Of a stretch of 64,000 bases of DNA, positions 46,165 through 56,852 are shown one piece after another. Source of the DNA: Marsupella aquatica (Eukaryota > Marchantiophyta); assembly GCA_973895155.1 (NCBI GenBank), contig OZ316891.1, forward strand, positions 8,246,001-8,310,000. The letters run 5' to 3'. Both the position numbers and the translations under genes were made by a program. Numbering within the stretch: the stretch's first letter is position 1; each line of letters opens with the position of its first letter. The notes beneath the pieces were generated by a model. The model did not search any database. It saw only the letters and a list, made by a program, of their open reading frames with translations, and was not told the origin of the DNA.

Positions 46165-47571
46165 GTGGCAAGTAACTAGTCATTTCTTTCTCTGTGATGC
46201 TGAAAACATCCGGACTGTTATTCATCAAGGCAGCCCTGCTTAAGGTGGTTAGAATTATGAGAAGGGGTTGTAAATTGAATCATTATTTCCCAATTCAAAT
46301 AATTGCATGGGTAGAGTCTACTTCTCATTGTAAATCAATTTCATGGCGACAACACAATTTACATGATCATCTTCCCAGAAACAGGAGTGGGAACTATCTC
46401 TCCCAAGGTCAAATATGTTGGAGTCAGGACAATCCAAACAACATCGCTAGCAAATTTATTCTAAAAGCTCGAGGAAAACCTCTACATGTAAGACCAGGTA
46501 CGAAAGTGGGTACTTTTGTAAGGGCAGGCATGCATGTCACCGAGGGTGAACGCATGTGGCGCTAAATTTGAGCCATCTGCTGTCTTTCTGCCTCCCAGCC
46601 TCAGTAAAGTTGGCTTAGTTCTTGTCTGGGTCCGGTCCCTGTAATTGTAGAAAGGCCATGCACTACGGTAGCACCCGACGTGTTTCCCATACAGACTCGA
46701 AAGCATACAAGATGGGAGGGGTATGATAATGGGATGAACTTCTTCACCGTCCACAAAATCTGTTCTTTGGAAGAATTTCTTTGAATTTCTCTGGGTTCTT
46801 CAGGATGACGACAGAAGGAAAATTGTTTGGCTCACAGTTACTCAACTTGTATCGATGACGATTGTAACGATGGTTAGGGGACTTGGAGCGGGTCTCCCCA
46901 TACATCAGACGGACCTTCAAAGTAAGTCACAAGTATTTGGCAAAAGGAGAGGGAAGCAGTCAATTGTAGGGCACTTCGATCTATGTGGAAAAGCCCGATC
47001 TTGAGAATATAAATGGCACCTGTTTTAAATTGTTGTTCACTGTGTCACTGTGTGGAATGCGAGCCAGAGTAGCTCCTAGTCACAGTCACATTAGTTTGCT
47101 AACGTGGAGTTGTACCGAACGGCCTCGCAACCAACCCACCAGTCAAAGTCCTCTCTCTCTCTCTCTCTCTCTCTCCAAGCTGACCAGAATCATCGAGAAG
47201 GTTTGGGCATCATGAAGAATCCACCATTCACTACCGGCAAATTTGCCAAATGTCTAAAATCATCTTGTACGCCAATATTTTTTACAATGCGAACGTCACG
47301 ATGACAGAGCCTCTGTGTATGATTGCATAGCAAATATTTCAATTTCAAGATATCTCGGATTCTCATGGCGAAAGAATTTCGAAAATACTTTAACCTTCAC
47401 AATTAGGAACGAGTGATTTACCGACGACTTCAATTTAGCTACAAAGCGCCTGACTGGGAATCTTCGACACGCGATTATAGGACCCGGGCATCCAACATTT
47501 CACGAGAGATTTGAAGATAAAAAAATACACATGTACACAGTACTCCCTCCCTCACGCGGCCCCGCAGAGAA
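46165..47571. other. Intergenic region between convergent genes
   Basis: It lies between the 3' ends of the transporter (+) and the DUF2237 gene (-). A CT microsatellite occupies 47151-47175. Short ORFs show no family features. Confidence 0.55.
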
Positions 47572-48537
47572 CTACTTCACCTCCTCGTCAGCCGCGAACT
47601 TCCTCAAATCTTCCATATCAACCTTGTTGAGAGCAGACCGCTCTGTCGCGTGCAGGAAGACTCTCGGCACAGCCGCTTCTCCAATTTGCCCACTCCGATA
47701 CGCGTCCAGCGCCTCCTTCCACCTGCTGGTGCAGAGGCACCACTTGCAGCCGCCTTGCATGCCGGGGATGGAGCGCAGGTCGTTGCCGCGAGAGGCAGAG
47801 AAGCGGAGGAACTCGTCCGACACGACGCCTACATACACATTGCCAAATGAAGCCTTGGCTCAGCGGATGCCGAGGGAAAGAACGAAACAGGATGGAATGG
47901 AGCAGAGAAGGGAGAGGACTAGACTGATGAACAACAAGAGTAGAAATTTCCCGGACTTCAAATGGAGAGTTAGAGACGTATGTACCAGCAACGGCGTGGT
48001 TTCCGAAATCCTGGGGGTCGGTCCTGCAGTACCCGTCGCGGTAGAAGCCGGTCATCGGCTTGTTTGAGAAGAAAGCCAGAGGCTTCGAGAACACTGTCCA
48101 GTTTCGCAGAATGAGGAGATCATTAGCACAACTCTCCGTTGCATCTTAAATTGCCATCGCCATTGCCAATACTGAAGGAGAAGACTGTCCAGTTCCGCAG
48201 AACGATATCATCTTCTTAATTTGTCATTGCCATCACCAATAATGAAGGAGAAGGACTCAGCACAACCGCAATCCAAAGCTGATTCTCTACTTGCTCGGTA
48301 CAAATACAATTCAGAGATCTCCAATCCACAAACACAATTCGAAGAAACGAAAGGAACAGGAACAAGAAACCCAAATCAGGCCATTCATACAACAACCATA
48401 CCATTCAGATTTTGGATGTTCGGCTTCGCCATTGTGATGTCTCGCGGAGAATACCAGTAGCCCAGCAGAACGGCGAACAAAGGGAGGCAAAGCTTGAGAA
48501 GTTGTTGCAAGAAGTGGGCGACGAACGAGACCGACAT
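47572..48537 (-). CDS. DUF2237 protein with an N-terminal membrane anchor
   Basis: Three exons: 48537-48402, 48093-47986 and 47828-47572, giving 166 residues. DUF2237 proteins occur widely in bacteria and also in algae and plants; their function is unknown. The family signatures are all present: KPMTGFYRDGYCRT, HAVAGVVSDEFLRFSASRGNDL, WCLCTSRWKEAL and a C-terminal ATERSAL segment. The Cys of RDGYC and the two of WCLC are kept. Bacterial members are about 120 residues. The extra N-terminus here contains a hydrophobic stretch (LLKLCLPLFAVLLGYWY, residues about 13-29), which suggests a signal anchor or transit sequence. A second Met at residue 36 (MAKPNIQNLN) would give a soluble form. Exon junctions are GT-AG and in phase. 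Confidence 0.9.
48094..48250. repeat. Tandem duplication in DUF2237 intron 1, including the acceptor
   Basis: A unit of about 91 bp containing ACTGTCCAGTT(T/C)CGCAGAA, an AATT(G/T)CCATCGCCATT-like stretch and ATGAAGGAGAAG-like sequence occurs twice. The first copy carries the acceptor used for exon 2; the second copy, at about 48185, has an equivalent unused GGACAG acceptor. Confidence 0.7.
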
Positions 48538-48744
48538 TGTCTGTCTATGGCGATGGACACGAATTATGTACAGAAGTGGAGAGCTTTGGTTCGAGAATTC
48601 TCCACGTGCGCTGCAGATTTCGAAACAACTGGCCCCCAGATTTCGAAGGTGATTGGTTTCCATAGGACACAATCATTTCGACTGTGCTCAGGACTCCCTT
48701 TTCTGCCCCTCTCCCAGATTGTTGGAGTGTCTCTCAGCCATCGG

Positions 48745-49265
48745 ATTACAAAATTCAAACGGACCATGTGCCGGGAGACACAATAGAATGAACTGATTAC
48801 AAAATTCAAATGGCCCATGTGCAGAGGGACACAATAGAATGAACTAATTTACAAAGAGAGGTATTCTATGTTGCGAGCAAAGAGGAGATTTTGATAGCAA
48901 GGAGATTTTGATAGCTAGACAATAATGGCTCCAAATTTCAGTTGCTTTTTGGTGCCTTTTATATTTTTGGTGTTTTTTTAAAGACTCCAGATGGCTAGGG
49001 CTAGCAAAAAGGGAGTCCCCAAAAGGGATGTTACCAACCAGGTAGTTGATAGCAAGGCAGTTGCATGTAAAAAAATAGGGGTCATGCAAGAATTGTTTTT
49101 TGCTCGTGTGAGGAAAATTTTTACTGTTTGCTCGCACGTTACAATTACCCTCTGTGGGGGATGGCTGAGCTCACTGAGGTCCTATCTGGAATCAGTTTTT
49201 AAGTACTTGAATGAACTGATTACAAAATTCAAATGGACCATGTCCATGGAGACAATAGAATGAAC
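48745..49265. repeat. Short dispersed and tandem repeats
   Basis: The word GATTACAAAATTCAAA(C/T)GG followed by CCATGT and ACAATAGAATGAAC occurs at about 48745, 48795 and 49215. It is probably one small repeat that duplicated locally. No gene is recognised here. Confidence 0.7.
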
Positions 49266-49309
49266 AAATATCTGGCTTTTAAGTAGTTGTCATTAAAAAT
49301 GTTTGAGTT

Positions 49310-49465
49310 TATAGTACTGTAGTTTTATTTGTATTTACAAATATGTCACTCTTTTGGTTTATAGTTCACTTGGTGAACTTGTCAGACATCCATATATGAA
49401 ACGCGTGCCATTTTTATAAATACGAGATAAACTGTGGCACTGTTGTCCATTAGAACATCTTTAAT
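49310..49465. repeat. AT-rich dispersed repeat, related to 23460-23630
   Basis: The block order matches the other copy: AGTTTTATTTGTATTTACA, ATATATGAAA, TTTTATAAATAC, ATTAGAACATCTTTA. The hairpin that follows the other copy is not present here. Confidence 0.5.
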
Positions 49466-51563
49466 GGCAAAGTATCTGGAATACTTTCAGACAACACTTT
49501 TTGCTATCTCAATATTGAACTAAAGATCACTACTTAGGAACATTTGTTTCATGGACCAAAATTCTATGTGTCTATAGAATTTGCATGAACAACACAGGTG
49601 AGGTGTTAGATTTTCAGGCACCACTTTCTTCATCGTCTTTGCAATTTTTGTCTCATCTCCCCTGCACTTGCGACTTTTGTCTTCTCTTAAGTTGCACTCT
49701 CGTCCCCATCCTTGCAACTTTGACTCTCCTCCCTACCTACAACTCATGCATTGATTCAGCTTTCAAGTATCATTTAAGAACTTATGCTTGGACCATTTTC
49801 GCATTGACAACACTTTCCCTCACCATCACTTATTTTTGACAACACTTTTTCTCAACATCATGAGCTTAGTGACAACACAATGACAACTGTGCCCTTCCCG
49901 TGCATGCGCACTCGTATTCGGGTTAATCTAAACCTCGTATTATCTTTGTAGTGATCCTCCCATGCAATTTATAGTAGAGTTTTAGCAGCCAGGCTGTTCA
50001 GTTCTTTAGTTCCTTTGCCATTGTTGGAGACTTTGGGGCTGTTGGGCTCTTTTGTCTTTGCTAAGTGAAGTAGTCCTTGGTTTTCTTGCCTTTATTGGGT
50101 TGCCTGCCTTTGGGATCATGTGTGCTGGTTTAACACTTTTTGCTTTTGGACAGTGATATAATATGAAGATCTTCATATCCAAAGAAAACATTTATGGTAA
50201 CCCCTTGTCATGTGATATACTCTATCACCCTCCCAAGCTCTGTCACCTGCTTATCAAACGACTAACACAACAAACACCACATGGTTCCACTAAAAATTGT
50301 TTGTATCGTATGACGGGGACGTGGAGGGACGCTATATGGATCAATTTCATACTAAGGATGAGTAGATTCGTTTCCGCTCCCGGAAATGTATTTTTTGATC
50401 AAGTCTATCGACTATACGTAATCTGCTTTTGATCAAGTCCCGTGGACTACCTTGCTTCTACTCCTCCTGGCCTTTGGCAAAGTGCTGTCACCATTCTCCC
50501 ACTCACATGGTCGACCAAGCCATGTAAGTTTCTCTAAATACTCATACTAGGGGAAGAACACAATAGTGCAACCAAGAGAGGGAACAACACACAAGAAGTC
50601 ATGAAAATCCAACCGAATCCATATCTATTAGTGGCCAAGGTAACACATTGCATGGGCAACCCGGTCTCCTACCTTCTACCCAACTCCTGTCTCACGGGAC
50701 AATGAGCCTCTCCACCTCAATACTCCGGATCAATTCCCTACTCTTGTTGAAGGCTAACCCTCACAAAAACAACACTAGACTAAGTTCCCCCTGCTCCTAC
50801 CGGGGGCTGCTGGTTAAATACTGAAAACAACAATGCGTGAACACACAAGCCCTAGGGTGTGGCGGCGGCCACTGCCCTAGCTGGCCGCCATCCACTGGCG
50901 GCGCCGCTAACCTAAAAGTTTTCTACACATGCGGCACACACATGCACCCCTAATCCTATTGCTACCTAAGTGAGGCCAACGGTGCCTTCGTCGGCCATCA
51001 CACCAACTAAACAAAACTAGACTAATATCCTATGTAGGCCATGGCCTACCTTCCTACTACAGGGTGGCCAACGCCTCCCACTACTCTGACCATGGAAATA
51101 GCCGAAAGTAGAAGTTGATATAAATCTAGTCCTGAGATTTAGATCAACGATCTAGGCCACGACCATCCTGATCGTAACTCTGAAAACGGCTCCCAAAATG
51201 GACATCAGACGCCCGAGATATGGCCTACCGAGTCCCAAACTTTACCCTGGTCACCGCCGCGTCCAAATAGTCCGTACGGTCCCGGCCTCCCATCATGACA
51301 TCAAATTGAGGTACCCTGGCCATGGCCACATGCCCTGACTGGCCGGGTCACTCTCCTGAAGGTTGTACGGACGTCCGTACGGCGTCGGACCCTAATTCTT
51401 CACCAAAACGCTCTGATCCGTATCTCTCTCATTTTAACTCCGTTTGAGGCGTGTCTTACATCGTTAGATTCAGCTCGACGAGCTCCTTCCAATAAGCCCA
51501 TGAGTTGGCCAGTTGGACATGTGCCCAAAACCAACCTCCGTACGGTCAACATCCGTACCACTA
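49466..51563. other. Gene-free region leading into a GC-rich transposon-like block
   Basis: No coding region is recognised. From about 50450 the composition changes to CT/GC-rich with repeated CCGTACGG-type words (about 51260, 51380, 51540), as in the untranslated parts of large LTR elements, and this continues into the ORF remnant at 51564-52300. No primer-binding site was found. Confidence 0.45.
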
Positions 51564-52300
51564 CTAATCCTCCTCGGACTCACTTACGGTGCCGGGGCTC
51601 CATCCCCGAGAGTCATCACTGGCCTCACTGCCCCCCTGGGTAGATGCAACACCTCCTCCCCTACTCCTCCCCGGGGTGGCCCTTCCCAACGTTTGGCCCG
51701 AGGTTCCTTGCTTCCGTAATGCCGCCAAAGCCTGCCAAGCCCTGATGTATCCGTGACCGATGGTGTCCTTCCACAACGTTGTCTCCTCATCACCCCGCAA
51801 TTCCAGTGGCAAGACTTGGCCCATGGCCATGGGAGTTCCCGGGGTCACCGACCTAGGTGGCATACCCGTGGTTCCCTGGCCAGACGTTGCGTTCCTTAGT
51901 GCTTTGCGGGTTCACTTCAACTTATTCTCCAGACTCTTGCACTTCTCCTTGTCCTTCTTGGCCGCTTCCAACATTGGCCCATAAGTCTTGGTTACTTCGA
52001 TGACCACTGCATCAATGGCCTTGGCCATCATCTCTGGCGAAGCAACGGGAGTAACACCGGGTGGACAGGGCTTCTTCCTCTTCCCTAGACTCAGGGCGTC
52101 GGCTCTCTTGGCCCTTGTCTCATAAGCACTCACCTGGCCACGCAACTCTGAAATCTGCTTTTTGAGGGCATCCACGCCCTTTTCGGCTTGCTTTATCGTT
52201 ACCAGCTCCTTCCTCAAAGCAACTGCTTCATCGGCCTCCTTGGCCTTGGTGGATAGGGCTCCTCCAGGTGTGGGGGATTTTATTACTCCCCTCCCCTTGC
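51564..52300 (-). pseudogene. Broken coiled-coil ORF, probably transposon-derived
   Basis: A single minus-strand frame from about 52300 to the stop at 51564 is interrupted by one TGA at 51909-51911. The first part is a Lys/Glu-rich helix with heptad character (KEADEAVALRKELV, then GVDALKKQISELRGQVSAY), followed by ALSLGKRKKPCPPG. The second part has TTLWKDTIGHGYIRAWQALA and a Gly/Ser-rich acidic tail ending SESEED. I recognise no named family. The layout (coiled coil, basic patch, low-complexity tail) and the GC-rich flanks suggest the gag-like or accessory ORF of an LTR element. Confidence 0.45.
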
Positions 52301-55300
52301 TTTGCCCCCTTATGGCCGGCTCCTGGTCGCGCCCTCCTGCTTGTGCCTTCCCGGGCCGGCTCCACTCCTGCTCTTCCTGGCCGGCTCCCTTCTCCCGGGC
52401 CTCTTGCCCTTGGCCGGCTTTCTTGGAAAGGGGAATTTAATCCCCCCCTTAGTGCCCCTATAAGCTAAGGCCGGGCCTCCTTCTTGGGCGGCTCCCTTCT
52501 CCGGGACCTCTTGCCCTTATGGCCAGCTCTTTTCGGCCGAGGCTAATTTGTGCTAGGGTCCGTGTTGCTGGCCGGGGCACCTCATGCGGTGCTTGGCCAC
52601 TAACTCCTTCGACCGGCCCCCATGCGCAAATACTAGGGCTGGTGATAAAAATGTAAAGCTAGATAATCCCCCGGCTCCAGCATGGAATGGCAATAGGGCA
52701 CATGCCTTGGCCCGGACCGGCCAGTGGCCAACCCCCAAACTCTGAGGCTTGGCCCGATAACTAAAATTAAGAGGACCTAGAAAAAAATATCACTACTTAT
52801 CTCATCTATATTGCGCATAAACTATTGTTGGCAAGGTTGTAAGAGAACAAAAGAAAAAAACTTGACACAAATCTATGTATGTACATGTGTGCGTCACTAC
52901 TACCCTTTAAAATCATTCCTTGGGACCATTGGCCCCATCACAAGCTCCCACTCTAAAATGGGTTGTTAGACTTACTAGTTCACAAATTGAAGGTTCAAGA
53001 CCACATTCACATGTAGTGTAGGTTTATGACCTTAGCTCAAATGATCAACATGGCCAATCACTTTTTCCTGAGGTTTTCCTTATTAATTTCTTAATTCCTT
53101 GAAAACCCACGAATGAGGGAAAACAAGCAGCACAGAACCAATCCAACCCAAAAGGAGACTGGCCATTGCAATCACTTTTTGCCGATACCTAAACCTGCAC
53201 AGTTATTGGTCTTTCCTGTTAATTTTACTGAAAGGGGTGATGGCCAAAACATAAACCACAACTCCACAAGGAAGAAGTTGATGGCACAAAGTTGATCGGG
53301 GCCGAGTGAATGACAAAAAGTGAAGGGTGCCAAAACATAAACCTAAAGTCAATGGCACAATATTAATCGGGTAATCGGGTCGGAGCTGATGATAAAATGT
53401 TAGTCTTAGTTTATGTTCTGGCAAACTTGGGCCGGAACAGGCATCAACATTGGGAACTGGGACGGGCAGTGTTCAGGCCCCAAGACGATCGGGGAACATT
53501 AAGGAGGTGTAGATTTAAGGTGCGGTTGAAGGGTCTCATGGTGAAGTTCACACAATCCCACCCAGGGACCATAGTCAAATGACATTTCATTGACCGCATC
53601 CCTAAGTGTACTGTAGATTTACCTGTCTTGATTTTATGTACCATAGATTTGTCACATAATTGCAATGTTGCTGATACATTGGTGGCAATTAAGTTGTCTG
53701 AGTCTGAGCGATGCAAACATTGTGTCGTCCATCAACACAGTGCCGTACTCGGAGTGACCTTCACGCCGGCAAGCTTGAGTGGGTACAATGGCAGCGTGAC
53801 TCAGTGATGTACACCTCGGCTGCTTCTCTTACTCTTTCGATTATCACGCCGGCAGTTTTTGTGAATTTTCAAACGTTAATTTTGAGAAAGCAATCATGAC
53901 ATTTTGTGACACTTAATCAAGTAATCACGTCGTGCGTGAGGTACTAACCAGTCCTTGCTAACCATGAAAAGAAATTCTCACATTTCAGATTTCAACGCTG
54001 CCGTTGTCCACATGTGATGGCTCGGCGAGGATTTTTCGCCACAGCGTCCAGCTAATTTAGCTCTTCAACAGAAATAGATTTTGTTGAATTTGATTCGCAG
54101 TGCACGCTACTGGATTTTTCGCCACAGCGTCAAGCTAATTTAGCTCTTCAACAGAAATAAATTTTGTTGAATTTGATTCGCAGTGCACGCTACTGTACTG
54201 CTTGACAAAGCAGCGGATGGAAACTGATTTCATAATCAATTATTTATCCAGACTCATTTACGGTTCAATGTTGTACAAAGCGCAGTTTCTCCGAATTTCA
54301 TTTTCGAGCAGATTTCAGGTTTTGGATGGGAAATATTGAACATTCTTAGAGTTACAAATTGGGAAGCAGAGAGGCACATACACTCCACAATTGTGTCTAG
54401 TATACGGGCTTGAGTTTGGCTGAGTCTCTAGTTTTGCAAGGCATGAGCAAGATAGGCCAATTTTGGCATGCCATCATTCACTTTCCAGATAATTTGGAGC
54501 GAGGCCCCTCAACCTTAGAGTATAGTCGCAAGTCTTGGTCTAAGTGCAGTGATGGGAGATCAAGGGGTTAGAACTCCTCTGTTCAACAGGTCTCATTCAC
54601 AACAATGACCATCGATCGGTATTATATATAGTCTAACATATCGACTCTTCAAACCTACTGTTAAGCAGCTTGGTTGCCCTCACGGACTTCATGAGAAGAA
54701 TGGTACTGTAGTACAATAGACAAGACAGTAAGGTCACTCAGCTTCATCAGCATTTGGTGTCTCTGTCTATAATCCGTGATTCAATATGGCCATAATGTCC
54801 TACCCACAGTGAATTTACTTCAAGTCTCGTCGCTCTTTAGCGAAACTCGTAAGCTATCCGTGGAGGACGAAGTGAAGCGAGTTTAGCCCTCTAGAATCAA
54901 ACATCCTACAGTTATACCTGATGTTTCTTCATGACGTTCACAAGAAGAGTGCAGCTATATAGGGGAGTGTCGTTGAGAGGTCAAGTATCTGAATTTTCGT
55001 ACTGGTATCCGTATCCCAATTTCTCTGGGCCCAGAGTGATGAGGTCCGTAAGAGTGACAGTGGAGTGAGATTTTCACGGCCTAGAAATTGAGCTAGCTTT
55101 CTCACTGGTACCTGCTAGATTTGGCTTAGATCTGGTACGAGTGGTCTACTATCCCCCTCAAACGCAGAGTATAAATTGATGGAAGGAAGCCACTTTAACC
55201 CACCAAAGCGAAGACGACTGTGGGTGTTGGCGCAAAATCGATTTCTTTTCCTGTCTTTGAGCTTAGCAGTCGAGCTGATCGATCTTATTGGGTAATGCGG

Positions 55301-55710
55301 TCCTCATGACCTTGCTTTCACCCTGCGAAGTTGAAAGTTAGTCATCTTTGGGAATCTTCTATCTCTCGAGGTTTCCTGCCTGTAATCTCTGTCTGTCCCA
55401 AATGTTCTAGAATTCCTACGAAGCGGCTTGTAATGTCTGTATTCGTCAAATTTTGCTCGAGAGCGTCCATTTACTGTCTTCGTTCAGGTCATCTTTCTTG
55501 CAAACGAATTGCAATTAGAAATTGACAGCGTTGTCTAATGATATAAAGTATAGTTAGCAGTACTTCGGCCCAGAGCTAATTTAGATTCTTACGATTATCT
55601 CATGGAACACACTTTCAATCTCGTAACTGTAACTGTGGAGTTCTAATTAACATTGTTTCACTGTGAAGCAGAGCGGAGCGATTTCTTTATAGCCTCGGAG
55701 CATAATTACA
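52301..55710. other. Gene-free region
   Basis: Positions 52301-52740 continue the GC-rich transposon-like block, with recurring GGCCGGCTCC words. The rest is AT-rich, with a duplicated segment at 54030-54195 and no recognisable gene. The last few hundred bases precede the SMP-like gene and probably contain its promoter. Confidence 0.5.
54030..54195. repeat. 83-bp tandem duplication
   Basis: Two adjacent 83-bp units start GATTTTTCGCCACAGCGTC and end near GTGCACGCTACTG. They differ at two positions (TCCAGC/TCAAGC and ATAGATT/ATAAATT). Confidence 0.9.
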
Positions 55711-55896
55711 ATGTCGTCAAAGAAGACATACATGGATACTGAGGCGGCAGCCCGGATTCAGTCCACGGAGGCAAGAGCCAATGATGGAAAAGTCGCCAAA
55801 GGTGATTTCGCGGCGCGAGCGCAGTCTGCTGCAGCTACAAACGCCAATACTGGAAAGACTGGCACAGGTGCTGGTTCCGGCTCGGCCAAAAAGTAA
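55711..55896 (+). CDS. Small SMP-domain-like (LEA-type) protein
   Basis: A 61-residue protein in a single exon, starting MSSKKTYMDTEAAARIQS. It has AARIQSTEARANDGKVAKG and FAARAQSAAATN, the pattern of the seed maturation protein (SMP/LEA_5-type) repeat, and a Gly/Thr/Lys-rich tail. It is hydrophilic, rich in Ala, Lys, Ser and Gly, has no Cys or Trp, and is probably disordered. Such proteins accumulate during desiccation or seed/spore maturation in plants and also occur in fungi; the molecular role is uncertain. The larger plant SMP proteins carry several repeats, whereas this has one. The start is the first ATG after in-frame stops, and an A-rich context (TTACAATG) supports it. The neighbouring methyltransferase gene is convergent. 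Confidence 0.75.
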   Translation: MSSKKTYMDTEAAARIQSTEARANDGKVAKGDFAARAQSAAATNANTGKTGTGAGSGSAKK

Positions 55897-56852
55897 TTCG
55901 AAGGTCTTATCCTTCGAGCGGGCAGTCGAGCTTGTATCGACCTGAATCTTCGAGGCCCAATGCAGTCCGGCAAGCTGGAGTGGGGTTGTGACGGCAATAC
56001 AGTAGGTGACGATGTGCGATGTTGACAAGGCCATTCCGTAGGCAGATGTTCTCTTCGGATCCTGAAGGTCCGGGCTTTGTGTGATAATTGGACTCAATTC
56101 CGGTTATTTCATTAGTCATGGTATTCTGTATGTTTTGAAATAAAGTTGCTCGCAGCACTCTGGCATTGAAATACGATCTCTCTTCGGATTCGTACCATGT
56201 TTTTCTTGAATGAAAGACTCAATTTCCACGATTTATCTCTCGTGACTGCTGTGTCCATTAACTTTCTGCCCTACATAAGAGTCCTAAATAGATCTTAGAA
56301 AGAGTCCCAAATAAGTCATCTACTACACATTGTACGCCTTTTGCAATGCACGATAGCTTTGGAAGTGCATAAAGTCCTTCTGAACGAGAGTTCAACGGTG
56401 CTCATGTTGCTGAAATCCCTTGATTTATGAGAGCCAGTAATGTGGAATGGGCTGTAACATCTTCCAAGGTTGCTTACTAAACTCACAGGCTTTTCTTTTC
56501 TTTCCTGTCGTATTTTGTTTCCCAAAACTACGGCTGTTCAAAACAGCTGTACACAAATATGATGCGTCTTCATCTTTCGTGACGACGGATCTTCCAAAAT
56601 CACAATTTCCTCCCTTTGCTATTGCTTCTCAAGGTAGCGCATGCCAGGTTGAAAACTTCTGCATGCTACTTGCTCGTAACAATTCTAGAGCTTTTTCAAC
56701 TGCTTGACGTAGGTGACCCCCAAAAAGGAAGTTGGCTAAAAAATTTCTAAACTAAATCAGTCTATTCTATCAAGTTCCTTAACCAATTCTAACGCTGGTA
56801 TAAGGCCAACCTAATGTCTTCACAGAAACGGCTCGTGATGGTCTACTGCAGG
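55897..56852. other. Intergenic region between convergent genes
   Basis: This should contain the 3' untranslated regions of the SMP-like gene (+) and the methyltransferase gene (-). An AATAAAG polyadenylation-like signal lies near 56140 on the plus strand. No further coding sequence is seen. Confidence 0.55.
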
